NCBI GenBank assembly: GCA_032716605.1
Contig: CM064518.1
Span: 46,767,243 to 46,831,242 of the forward strand
Length of the DNA stretch: 64,000 nt
Source: Paralithodes platypus
Taxonomy: Eukaryota; Arthropoda; Malacostraca; Decapoda; Lithodidae
Direction: 5' to 3'
The first letter of the stretch is position 1; the number at the start of each line of letters is the position of its first letter. The notes below the pieces were generated by a model. The model did not search any database. It was not told the DNA's origin and was given only the letters and a program-made list of their open reading frames with translations. This document shows, piece by piece, positions 10,178 to 19,197 of this stretch. Both the position numbers and the translations under genes were made by a program.

Positions 10178-10395
10178 TTTGAGTGGTGGGTGGTTAGAGA
10201 GCTGCTGCTTTGAGTGGTGGGTGGTTAGAGAGCTGCTGCTTTGAGTGGTGGGTGGTTAGAGAGCTGCTGCTTTGAGTGGTGGGTGGTTAGAGAGCTGCTG
10301 CTTTGAGTGGTGGGTGGTTAGAGAGCTGCTGCTTTGAGTGGTGGGTGGTTAGAGAGCCTGCTGCTTTGAGTGGTGGGTGGTTAGAGCCTGCTGCT
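10178..10395. repeat. 31-bp minisatellite, seven copies
   Basis: Unit GAGTGGTGGGTGGTTAGAGA plus GCTGCTGCTTT, with single-base variants in the last two. It starts 6 bp after the Fam-A end and stops just before a Fam-B copy. Confidence 0.95.
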
Positions 10396-10419
10396 TTGCT
10401 TGTATTAACTTGACTTGAT

Positions 10420-10595
10420 CTCAGTTACATTTAGAGGATTTTATGAAACTTAGGAAGGATATGTGGAAACTAAAACGAATAATTGCGGTAGTCTGTAGCC
10501 TCTAAATTGGTAGAGATCCTTCCTAAACTGAATATAATAGAGCAGTAGAAGCCAGAATAAAATAAACAGGATGTCCACGGTACAGAAGGGGTTAA
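10420..10595. mobile_element. Fam-B1 copy lacking its left end
   Basis: Inner left arm TTTAGAGGATTTTATGAAAC and complete right arm to CGGTACAGAAGGGGTTAA. Confidence 0.75.
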
Positions 10596-10672
10596 AGTCA
10601 TTCAGGCCCCCCAGAGATCCATCCATTCATCTGGGCCGACCCTATCTGTTACTCTCAGGGAAGTGCCTCTGC

Positions 10673-10685
10673 CTCTCTCTCTCTA

Positions 10686-10731
<46 letters not shown>
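10673..10731. repeat. (CT)n microsatellite
   Basis: Runs straight into a LINE-K fragment. Confidence 0.95.
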
Positions 10732-10735
<4 letters not shown>

Positions 10736-10930
10736 CTACCTGGAACAAACTTCCCTCAGAAATGTTAAGCACTTCTTCAGTAGAGCAGTTCAAGAAGAGA
10801 GTAGATAGTATTTTGTACACTCCGTAATGAGCGTAGTGCACTAAACAACCTCTCTCCTTCTACTTCGAGTATCTCCCCGGTGTTGACCGCAAGGTCTCCG
10901 AGACACCAATTACTCCTTGTAACTCTGTGT
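10732..10930 (+). pseudogene. LINE-K ORF2 extreme C-terminus and 3' UTR
   Basis: An intact frame 10732-10827 reads STWNKLPSEMLSTSSVEQFK then KRVDSILYTP and a stop. The WNxLP and VxQFKxRLD pattern ends many CR1-like ORF2 proteins. The shared 3' UTR follows to about 10930. Confidence 0.85.
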
Positions 10931-10932
10931 AA

Positions 10933-10935
<3 letters not shown>

Positions 10936-10966
<31 letters not shown>

Positions 10967-11075
10967 CACACTCACACTCTCTCTCGCTCACACGCACACT
11001 CCCCTATCCTTCTCCCCCCCCCCCCTCTCTCTCACTCTCTTTCTTTCTCTCTCTCTCTCTCTCTCTCACACACTC
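10936..11075. repeat. (CT)n/(CA)n compound microsatellite
   Basis: CT, CA, poly-C and CT blocks in series, grown on the LINE-K 3' end. Confidence 0.95.
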
Positions 11076-11255
11076 TTGTAGATTCCCTCCCTCCCCTGCT
11101 CTCCCATGTCACGACCCCTTGAGTGGATCTCCATACAGTGTTCACCTCGGCTAATGGAATTAATCTGATACTCTTCATGGCTGGGATGGCCTACTTTACT
11201 GGGCGTTCTTTATAAGTGAATGGGCTTGTGGGTACCTCTCATGTTGGCCTGTTTA

Positions 11256-11257
<2 letters not shown>
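11076..11257. other. Unassigned spacer
   Basis: No repeat family, RNA gene or convincing coding frame seen. Confidence 0.5.

Positions 11258-11341
<84 letters not shown>
11258..11341. repeat. (GT)n(GA)n microsatellite
   Basis: GT run switching cleanly to GA. Confidence 0.97.
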
Positions 11342-11614
11342 TTTTTGGGTGCATGCAGAATACTGTTGTACAGGTGGAATAGCTGTGGATGTGAGTGTAG
11401 TCTGTAACCAGTGTAATCAGCTCACCCATGCTAGTCATGTGCTAGCATATACTTGTGTACATGCTACACTGGTCTACCACACCTCTAATGTACGCCATTG
11501 CAGTGAGTAGTGAGGAAGTCCATCCCATCAGGTCAACTAACCATTTGGGCGGTGTGGGGAGGCGAACTCTGGACTTCCCACGTTGGGCGCGTTACCAATC
11601 AGTCTTCAAGTCCC
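11342..11614. other. Unassigned stretch
   Basis: Unique-looking sequence of balanced composition. No supported gene. Confidence 0.45.
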
Positions 11615-12180
11615 TTAAGGGCAAGTGGTTGTTTTTTTGGTTAATTCATTAATTTATTTATTTATTTTTTTAGTTTCCTCACTAGATTTCCATCAAGCAT
11701 AGAAAAACACCCCCTAGATCCCCCTTCAAAATAAATTTGTATATTTTTCGGTAAAAAAAAATCCCGGCCGAAGGCCGATTCCTTTTAAAATGTTTGGCGA
11801 GCGATAATCGACATCTGAGTGGAACGAATGGTTTTGAAATTGACAACGAAATGGGGAAAAAGGTGTTAACCCACACAGTACCAGCGACGTCTTTTTGTTT
11901 TTATTTAAGCTGCATTTAGACGATTTTATGAAGCTTTGGAAGGATATACGGTAGCTGAAAGAATGGATTGAGACAGTCTGTAACCCTTTGATTAGTAAAT
12001 ATCTTTCCTAAGCTGAATAAAACCGTCTAACAGATGCCAGAATATAATGAAAATGACGTCACCGGTACTCAATGGGTTAAAATCGCCAAATTAATGGGCC
12101 GAACGTCTTAAACTCTCAAAAGTATTGGGGCTAAACATGAGGGAGAGAGGTGTCCAGAAAAACGACCCATCTCCCCTAAA
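11615..12180 (+). mobile_element. Fam-A element split by a Fam-B insertion
   Basis: Left part 11615-11879 (TTAAGGGCAAGTGG, GGCCGAAGGCCGATTCC, to AAAGGTGTTAA). Right part 12077-12180 (TTAAAATCGCCAAA, AACATGAGGGAGAG, CTCCCCTAAA). Removing the insert and one TTAA restores the family reading GGTSTTAAAATCGCC. Confidence 0.9.
11876..12080. mobile_element. Fam-B1 nested in Fam-A
   Basis: 205 bp from TTAACCCACACAGTACCAGC to CACCGGTACTCAATGGGTTAA. The host sequence is uninterrupted apart from the doubled TTAA, which shows a 4-bp TTAA target duplication directly. Confidence 0.93.
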
Positions 12181-12190
12181 ATCGCGACTC

Positions 12191-12404
12191 TTAACCCCTT
12201 GAAGCTCTGACGCGTTTTAGCAGTTAATTTTGGCTATCATTAGACAATTTTACGCAGCTTAGGAAGGATCTGTGGGTATTAAAAGGGTAAATATTATCTC
12301 ATTCAACCCTTTGACTTTCATATAATGTTACTAATCTGCATAAAATCGTCTAACAGTAGCCAGAAAACAGAACAGAAACGCGTATTGGAGCTTGGAAGGG
12401 TTAA
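12191..12404. mobile_element. Fam-B3 foldback element
   Basis: TTAACCCCTTGAAGCTCTGA to TGGAGCTTGGAAGGGTTAA, with inverted arms GGCTATCATTAGACAATTTT and AATCGTCTAACAGTAGCC. Confidence 0.85.
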
Positions 12405-12583
12405 TAATATTTGCCGTATTCTAAATAATGAAATCCAAATGCTGCCTCCCAATATCTTGCAACATATATTGCATAACTACATGTTGACTAAAGAGGTAAT
12501 CGCTCTTCCTGTGTAAAGATATCCGTATGTTGATAATATGTCATGTTTATGCTAATGAGATACTTTTTGATTGATGACGGAGA

Positions 12584-13045
12584 TGTGGTCTTGATGGTGT
12601 AATGGCTAGAGTATTTAAGGGGAGGTATTTAGTTTCTTCCCTAGAACTCCATCAAGCTTAAAATTACACCCCCCAGACCCCATTTGAAGATAAATTTGTA
12701 CATTTTTCGGTAGAAAAATGTCCCGGCCGAAGGCCGGTTCCTCTTAAATTACAGGCTCGCTATCGCTCGCCAGGAAAAAATTGACTCCTAAATGGCACGA
12801 AAAGTCTTACAATTGACAGAAATGGGGCTAAAGCTTTTAAAATCGCCAAACTAATGGGGCGAACGTCGTAAAATATCAAAAGGAATGGGGCTAACCATGA
12901 GAGAGAAGGGGGTCAAGAAAAAAATCCCTCAAGTGGAAATCTCCCCTTAAGATCTGTATGTGGTAACCCAGGTTCGAATCCCGGTAGGATCACATGCTTC
13001 CATTAATTTCACTGGGAGGTGTTTGGTGTTGGGAATGATATAAAT
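12584..13045 (+). mobile_element. SINE-2 copy split by Fam-A
   Basis: The A box TGGTGTAATGG lies left of the insert, and the B box GGTTCGAATCC and body (CATGCTTCCATTAATTTCAC) lie right of it at 12947-13045. Without the insert, GCTAGAGTATTTAAGATCTG matches the head of the copy at 14130-14270. Confidence 0.82.
12615..12950 (+). mobile_element. Fam-A element, full length, nested in SINE-2
   Basis: 336 bp, TTAAGGGGAGGTATTTAG to GTGGAAATCTCCCCTTAA, core intact. A good family reference copy. Confidence 0.93.
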
Positions 13046-13071
13046 CAATTAGATATCTAAGGAAGCTCTGT

Positions 13072-13242
13072 CTTGAGTCGGCCACCCCCCTCAAAAAAGA
13101 AAAGAAAAACTAAAAAAAAAAAAAAACATAGAAAAAGATACAATAAAAAATAAAAAATACAGAAATAGGAAAAGTGGGGATTGTGCCTGAGTATATAGAT
13201 AGATATATAGATAGATATATAGATAGATATATAGATAGAAGC
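13072..13242 (-). mobile_element. Fam-G element with GATA tail
   Basis: Contains GTCTTGAGTCGGCCACCC, an A-rich middle, AAAAGTGGGGATTGTGCCTG and AGTATATAGATAGATATATA microsatellite. Reverse of the copy at 13368. Confidence 0.7.
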
Positions 13243-13367
13243 TGAGTTGCAATTCCATTCTAATAGTCTCGCTCATGGAGACATAAGGGCTAGATTTATG
13301 CTATGTTTGACATGGTGGCCGATATCTTGAGCAGAACCGGTCTTTGCTTTCAACTTGCTGTTCTCGG

Positions 13368-13580
13368 ATATCTATCTATCTATCTATATTATATGCTCAG
13401 ACCCAATTCAAACTTTTCCTACTTTTATTTGTTATTTTCTGCTTCATTCTATTTTCTTATGTTTCTTGGGGGGGGCCGCCTCAAGACAGAGCAAGAACAC
13501 GGAAAACACCAAGCACAACAAAAAACAACACACACACACAGACAAAACACAAATTCACACACATCTAGGTCACCCAGGAG
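13368..13580 (+). mobile_element. Fam-G element with TATC tail, inverted to the previous copy
   Basis: TATCTATCTATCTATATTAT, then GCTCAGACCCAATTC, GGGGCCGCCTCAAGACAGAG and an AC-rich end at ACACATCTAGG. The two copies face away from each other, 130 bp apart. Confidence 0.7.
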
Positions 13581-13889
13581 AAGACCCAGAGACCAGGGTC
13601 ACCCTGGTCTCTGGTTCTCGGATATGGAAGAAAGAAAGACGTTTAAGCTCACAGCAAAACGAGCTTTACAAAACATGTTCTTTGTAAGGAATACAAAAAA
13701 TAAATACAAAAATAAAAACAAAATAATAATAAATAAATAAATCATAAATCAATTATATAAACACAATGGATAATGATAGTGTTTGTCAGACCGAAACTCC
13801 CATAATAATTTGAAGGCCGACTGTACCTTGAGGCGGATGCAAAAGCTGATCAAAATTGCGAATCTTGGGGATAAGGGTAGCCGAGATCT
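13581..13889. other. Unassigned A-rich stretch
   Basis: A run of AAATAAA variants near 13690-13745 and otherwise unplaced sequence. Confidence 0.5.
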
Positions 13890-14380
13890 GAAGCAGGGGC
13901 CGAAAGTGGAATTTATACATAAAGTGGAAGCAAGGCCGAAAGTGGAATTAGTGGCTAAAAGTTGAAGTAATATCGAAAGTGGAAGCATTAAGGACCGAAG
14001 GCAAAAGTAATACAAAAAGTGAAAGTAGTGTCTAAAAATGGAAGTGATATCGAGAGTAATCTATTTCGAGAGTAATCTATATCGAGAGTAATCTATATCG
14101 AGAGTAATCTATATCGAGAGTAATCTATTTTGATTAATTTCACTCCAACACCAAACACTTCCCACAGAAATTAATGATTGCATGTGATCCACCGGGATTC
14201 GAACCTTGGTTACCAGTAACCACACACATATATTATAAACACTCTAACCATTACACCATTAATATCAGGTCGAAAGTGGAAGTGGTATTTAAAAGTGTAA
14301 ACCAGTAATATTGAAAGTAATACCAGGCCGAAAGTAGAAGTGACATCGAAAGTAATACCGGGCCGAAAGTACTGTACAGC
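13890..14380. repeat. Degenerate GAAAGTGGAA tandem region
   Basis: Irregular copies of GGCCGAAAGTGGAAGT-like units about 24-28 bp apart, much decayed. It contains a purer 16-bp block at 14050-14126 (CGAGAGTAATCTATAT, five copies) and a SINE-2 insertion. Confidence 0.75.
14128..14270 (-). mobile_element. SINE-2 copy, uninterrupted
   Basis: On the minus strand: A box TGGTGTAATGG, B box GGTTCGAATCC, then GATCACATGC and AATTTCTGTGGGAAGTGTTT. About 140 bp, no obvious poly-A tail. Confidence 0.82.
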
Positions 14381-14624
14381 GAGGTGGGGTTCTTGGGAGA
14401 GATCTTTGAGAATAAGGAGACTCGGATTTTTTGTCAACCACGGCGCATTTTTGAGGTCCCTTACATATATAGGCTTACAACATAAAAAAAAAAGAAAAAA
14501 GAAAAAGAAAAACACGGTTAATCTTTTCTAATAACGCCAAAATGACCCTTCGTTCACAAAAAATGTCAGATGGATTATATTGGCCTTAAGGGAACAGTGG
14601 TTATATTTGAGTATATTTATTTAA

Positions 14625-14869
14625 CACCTTTAAGACTTTTCGTGCCATTGAGGTGTATAATTTTTCCTGGCGAGCGATAGCGAGCCTGTAATTTTATGAG
14701 AAACCGGCCTTCGGCCGGGAAATTTTTCTACCGAAAAATGTACAAATATATCTTGAAGGGGGGTCTAGGGGGTGTTCTTCTAAGCTTGATGGAGGTCTAG
14801 CGAGGAAACTAATGAATAAATGAATAAATTATTAATAGATAAAACAAAAAACAGCCACTGTCCCCTTAA
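14625..14869 (-). mobile_element. Fam-A element, one end missing
   Basis: Core CTGGCGAGCGATAGCGAGCC, CCGGCCTTCGGCCGG and ATTTTTCTACCGAAAAATGT, ending TGTCCCCTTAA. Confidence 0.88.
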
Positions 14870-14877
14870 AGATAGAA

Positions 14878-15343
14878 GAGAGCCGAAGAAGAGAGGAGAG
14901 TGCGCCGAAGAAGAGAGGAGAGTGCGCCGAAGAAGAGAGGAGAGTGCGCCGAAGAAGAGAGGAGAGTGCGCCGAAGAAGAGAGGAGAGTGCGCCGAAGAA
15001 GAGAGGAGAGTGTGCCGAAGAAGAGAGGAGAGTGTGCCGAAGAAGAGAGGAGAGTGCGCCGAAGAAGAGAGGAGAGTGCGCCGAAGAAGAGAGGAGAGTG
15101 CGCCGAAGAAGAGAGGAGAGTGCGCCGAAGAAGAGAGGAGACTGCGCCGAAGAAGAGAGGAGAGTGCGCCGAAGAAGAGAGGAGAGTGCGCCGAAGAAGA
15201 GAGGAGACTGCGCCGAAGAAGAGAGGAGAGTGCACCGAAGAGAGGAGAGTGCGCCAAAGAAGAGAGGAGAGTGCGCCGAAGAAGAGAGAAGAGTGCGCCG
15301 AAGAAGAGAGGAGAGTGCGCCGAAGAGAGGAGAGTGCGCCGAA
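14878..15343. repeat. 22-bp minisatellite, about 21 copies
   Basis: Unit GCCGAAGAAGAGAGGAGAGT plus GC. It starts 9 bp after a Fam-A end. Shortened units occur near 15235 and 15325. Because 22 is not a multiple of 3 but lacks stops, all frames stay open and give RRREESAPKK-type pseudo-proteins of 150-230 residues. I read these as repeat artefacts. Confidence 0.97.
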
Positions 15344-15456
15344 CTGACCTACATGATGCAAGAGAGGGCTCGGTCGCTGTGTTTTTGTTTTGCATGGAGG
15401 TAATAAAATGAGGCACACATAATATATAGACCGGCCCTTTGGATCGGCGCGGGTTT

Positions 15457-15706
15457 CGAAGGCCGGTATCACACGACAGGTTTTATAGTCAACATTCGAT
15501 GATCAACATTTTTCTGGCAACATTTTTGGAATACCATGCACTGGTATCGGAAACTAGACTGATGATGGATACATTTGACACTAGTATCGGAAACTAGACT
15601 GATGATGGATGGATTTTGGTGACTGAACTATTCTAAATGTTGGCCTCATAAGCTGCCAGACCAGTGTTGAGGGAAAAAGTGCTCGTGTGATACCGGCTTA
15701 AGGGTC
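15457..15706. mobile_element. Fam-E element
   Basis: Left GGCCGGTATCACACGACAGG, right GTGCTCGTGTGATACCGGCTTAA. An internal segment (TATCGGAAACTAGACTGATG) is duplicated. Confidence 0.8.
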
Positions 15707-15780
15707 CATCATGGCTAACCTGTTCACATAAACCTGTAGCCTAGCTCAACCAGATCACGCGATATTTAACATTAGGCTAT
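15707..15780. other. Short unassigned spacer
   Basis: Nothing recognised. Confidence 0.5.
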
Positions 15781-16116
15781 TCAGGGGAGATTTCCACTTG
15801 AGGGACTTTTTTTCTTGACCCCTTTCTCCATCATGTTTAGCCCCATTGCTTTTGAGATTTTAAGACGTTTAAGACGTTAGTTAGGACATTTTAAGAAATT
15901 TTGCCCCATTTCTGTCAATTTTATGGCCTTTCGTGCCATTAAGGTGTAAATTTTTTCCTGGCAAGCGATAGCGAGCCTGTAACTTAAGAGCAACCGGCCT
16001 CCGGCCGGGACATTTTTCTACCGAAAAATGTACAAATTTCTCTTGAAAGGGGGTCAAGGGGGTTTAATTTTAAGTTTGATTGAGGTTAAGGTAATAAACT
16101 AAAAACCTCCCCTTAA
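15781..16116 (-). mobile_element. Fam-A element, full length
   Basis: GGGGAGATTTCCACTTGAGG to AAAAACCTCCCCTTAA. The left TTAA is mutated to TTCA. Confidence 0.9.
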
Positions 16117-16136
16117 AACAGGAATTTAGAGGCAGT

Positions 16137-16677
16137 GAACCCTTCAGCACCGTGACGAATGTTTACCTTTGATTGTGACTATAATTAGACGGTTTTATGC
16201 TGTTTAAGGGGAGGTTTTTAGTTTGGTCCGTAGATATCCTTCAAGCTTAAGATTACACCCCCTTGAGCCCCTTTCAAGATAAATTTGTACATTTTTCGGT
16301 AGAAAAATGTCTCGGCTGAAAGCCGGTTCCTCTTAAATTACAGGCTCGCTGTCGCTCGCCAGGATAAAATCGATACTTAAATGGCACGAAAGATTTTTAA
16401 ATTGACAGAAATGGGTTGAAAGTTCTTAAAATAGTCAAAGTAATGGGGCAAACGTCTTAAAATTAGAAAAACAATGGGGCTAAACATGAGGGAGAAAGGA
16501 GTCAAGAAAAAAAACCCTCAAGTGGACATCTCCCCTTAAGAAGGACCTATTTCTATTAAGAGGGTTTATTGAGATCGGTGTTTACCCCTTTGAGTCCTAG
16601 AGCTAGTATAGAAGCTAAAGATGATCAGTAGTAACAAGAATACGATGATAAATACGTCATGGTGGTGAAGGGGTTAT
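16137..16677. mobile_element. Fam-B2 element split by Fam-A
   Basis: Left part to GGTTTTATGCTGTTTAA, right part from TTAAGAAGGACC to GTCATGGTGGTGAAGGGGTT. Rejoining through one TTAA gives the standard GCTGTTTAAGAAGGAC of the family. Confidence 0.9.
16204..16539 (+). mobile_element. Fam-A element nested in Fam-B2
   Basis: 336 bp, TTAAGGGGAGGTTTTTAG to GTGGACATCTCCCCTTAA. It used the TTAA inside the Fam-B arm. Confidence 0.93.
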
Positions 16678-16895
16678 TATGCCAGCACACTGTAAGTCAA
16701 GAATAGCATCAGGACGGGAGCCCCTTTTCCAGAACTCCAGTCCCTTGAACTTTTTAGTCGTTAGTTAGTTAAAATGGGATTTCAGAGGCTATCAACCTTT
16801 CTGGATGATTAAGCCAGCACACTGTAAGTCGGTAATAACGTCAGGACTGGAACCCCTTTTCGAGAACTCCAGTCCCTTAAACTTTTATTCGAATG
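16678..16895. repeat. Spaced direct repeat, two copies
   Basis: GCCAGCACACTGTAAGTC, GGAGCCCCTTTTCCAGAACT-like and CCAGTCCCTT recur about 130 bp apart with small differences. Confidence 0.8.
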
Positions 16896-17016
16896 TGCAT
16901 GCTTTATATATTTCGTCTTATTGAGTCATTCGTGTGTTAGAAATAATCCGATATAAACCAATGAGTTATACTAACTTTGACCAGTTGACGGAATGAATAG
17001 AAGACCTATTTGAGGA

Positions 17017-17077
17017 GGAGCACTTTATTGACAACGCAGAAGAAACTATCTGTGAAACGTTGTCAATAAAGTGCTCC
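17017..17077. other. Perfect 20-bp inverted repeat, 21-nt spacer
   Basis: GGAGCACTTTATTGACAACG (17017-17036) and its exact reverse complement (17058-17077). CAGA/TCTG inside the spacer can extend pairing. No related copy elsewhere in the window. The motif ACGTTGTCAATAAAG resembles the 3' region of some retroelements, but I cannot confirm that. Confidence 0.85.
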
Positions 17078-17333
17078 CCCTCGTATGGTGCATATATGTA
17101 TATAACTCATTTCGTGCACATTAACAGGTAGGATGTGAGGAAATTACGCGAATAATGCTGGGATGATAATCAGTGAGCCTGAAAGGACGATAAAACGCCG
17201 ATTCTGATTGAAAAAGGTGCATGGAGTGCCTGAAAAGATAAAAGCTTAAATGTTTCTGCAGAGTTCAAATAATACACTGTACACAGTATTGTATAACACT
17301 GTCCATGTGAACTTCAGTCGGGTCTTTACTGAA

Positions 17334-17431
17334 GAACTTTACTGAAGAACTTTACTGAAGAACTTTACTGAAGAACTTTACTGAAGAACTTTACTGAAGA
17401 ACTTTACTGAAGAACTTTACTGAAGAACTTT
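17334..17431. repeat. 13-bp tandem repeat, about 7.5 copies
   Basis: Unit TACTGAAGAACTT, almost perfect, so recently expanded. Confidence 0.95.
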
Positions 17432-17483
17432 TACAATATGATGGTCTAATTCGAAGGCAATATTAATAGAGATGACCCTAAAT

Positions 17484-17486
<3 letters not shown>

Positions 17487-17548
<62 letters not shown>

Positions 17549-17573
17549 TACACATACACACACACACACACAT
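17487..17573. repeat. (CA)n microsatellite
   Basis: CA run with minor TA/GC interruptions. Confidence 0.95.
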
Positions 17574-17587
17574 ATACAACTATAACA

Positions 17588-17923
17588 GGTTAACTCCTGT
17601 GCCGACGACGTCTTTTTAATTTTATTCTAGCTATATTTAAACGATTTTGTGCATTATAAGAAGGATCTGTGACGGGTAAAAGGGTTAGGTGAGATACTAC
17701 GAAGCCTGTTAACCCCTTCTGTACCGGTGACGTCTGTTTAACTTTATTCTGGCTACTATTAAACGATATTATTCAGCTTAAAAATGGCCTCCAGCAATTA
17801 AATGGCTTCGAATTACCACACTTAACCCTTTTTACTACCACAGATCCTTCTCAAACTTCACAAAATCGTCTAAACGTAGCAACAATACAATCGAAAATAA
17901 GTCGCTGGTAGAGAAGGGGTTAA
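17588..17923. mobile_element. Fam-B1: a half copy fused to a full copy at one TTAA
   Basis: The half copy (17588-17712) runs from TTAACTCCTGTGCCGACGAC to GAAGCCTGTTAA. The full copy (17709-17923) runs from TTAACCCCTTCTGTACCGG to GAGAAGGGGTTAA. They share the TTAA at 17709-17712. Confidence 0.88.
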
Positions 17924-17994
17924 ATGTGATCCCCCCCTGTTCTGCAATACAATGTTCTCTCTGTGTGTGTTAGTGAGGGCTGAATGGAGAACAG

Positions 17995-18480
17995 ATGCCC
18001 GTGAAATTAACAACATGGACGATAATGTAGATATGATCGTTGGTGGGCGCGGTGGAATGTGGTGGGTGTGGGGGTGTGGGTGGGTTATTGGGTATGTGTG
18101 GGTGGGTGTGTGTGTGTGTGGGTGGGTGGGTGAAATTAACAACATGGATGGCAATGTAGATATGATCGCTGGTGGTGGGGGGGGGGGGGGGGGGGGATGT
18201 ATGGGTGTGGGTGCATTTGTGGGTGTGGATGGGTGGTTTGATGGGTGGTTGTGGATGTTTGGTGGGCATGTGTGGGTGGGTAGGTGAATGTTTGGGGGGT
18301 TCAGTTGGTTGGTGTGTGTATGTGGGTGGGTGGGTGGGTGGATGGGAAGGTTGGCGTAGGTGATTGTGTTGATGGGTGGGTGGCTGTGTATGTGTGGGTG
18401 GGTAGGTGAATGTCTGGGTGGCTCAGTTGGTTGGTGTGTGGGTGGGTGGGTGGGTGGATGGGTAGGTTGGTGTGTTTACG
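17995..18480. repeat. G-rich GGGT/GGTG region with duplicated AACAACATGGA blocks
   Basis: The plus strand is almost all G and T in long GGGTGGGT runs plus a G18-like run near 18177. Segments containing GAAATTAACAACATGGA occur at about 18003, 18131 and 18485. The G-tract spacing fits G-quadruplex formation. Confidence 0.85.
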
Positions 18481-18517
18481 TATAAATTTAACAACATGGA
18501 TGGAATGTGGTAGTTGT

Positions 18518-18520
<3 letters not shown>

Positions 18521-18602
<82 letters not shown>
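18521..18602. repeat. (GT)n(GA)n microsatellite
   Basis: GT then GA, like 11258. Confidence 0.97.
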
Positions 18603-18604
<2 letters not shown>

Positions 18605-18647
18605 CTTGCACCACCTCAGCCTTGGAAGGTCAGCTGATCCTGCTCTC

Positions 18648-19125
18648 CAATTGGTCCGTTTCCTGTGACTATACTCGATTCATCAGAAGTAGGCCAAAAT
18701 CATAACGTTTAATTCTGAACTAAAAAAAAAAAAAAAAAAAAAACCCGACTAGAACCATACTATTTTTTCTACAATAGGCCACAAATCTCGACCACTAACC
18801 TCTATATACATACACAAATAAATCATACAGTATAAATAAATATATGAATAGTAACACAAAAAACTGAAAAATAAAACAACTCTAATAATCAAGCTAATAT
18901 TTCTACCATGGGCCAACCATCTTGACCATTGAGCCTGTATAATAAATACCAAAGAAACGACTAGTGTAATCAAGCTAATATTTCTGTCTGCTTCCTGGGA
19001 ATATTCTCGATTTATCATAAGTAGGCCAAACATCATAACAATTAACCTCTGTAACTAAATAACGACTAGTGTAATCAAGTTCCCCTGTCTGTCTACTTCC
19101 TGGGACTATACTCGATGATGCAATA
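18648..19125. mobile_element. Cluster of broken Fam-C copies
   Basis: Fam-C end segments (GACTATACTCGATTCATC, GTAGGCCA, ACGACTAGTGTAATCAAGC, AATATTTCTACCATGGGCC) recur at least three times with internal losses. Confidence 0.65.
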
Positions 19126-19133
19126 ATATTTAT

Positions 19134-19135
<2 letters not shown>

Positions 19136-19182
<47 letters not shown>
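19136..19182. repeat. (AT)n microsatellite
   Basis: Abuts the LINE-J 3' end that follows on the minus strand. Confidence 0.95.
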
Positions 19183-19197
19183 GGTATACATATGTAT

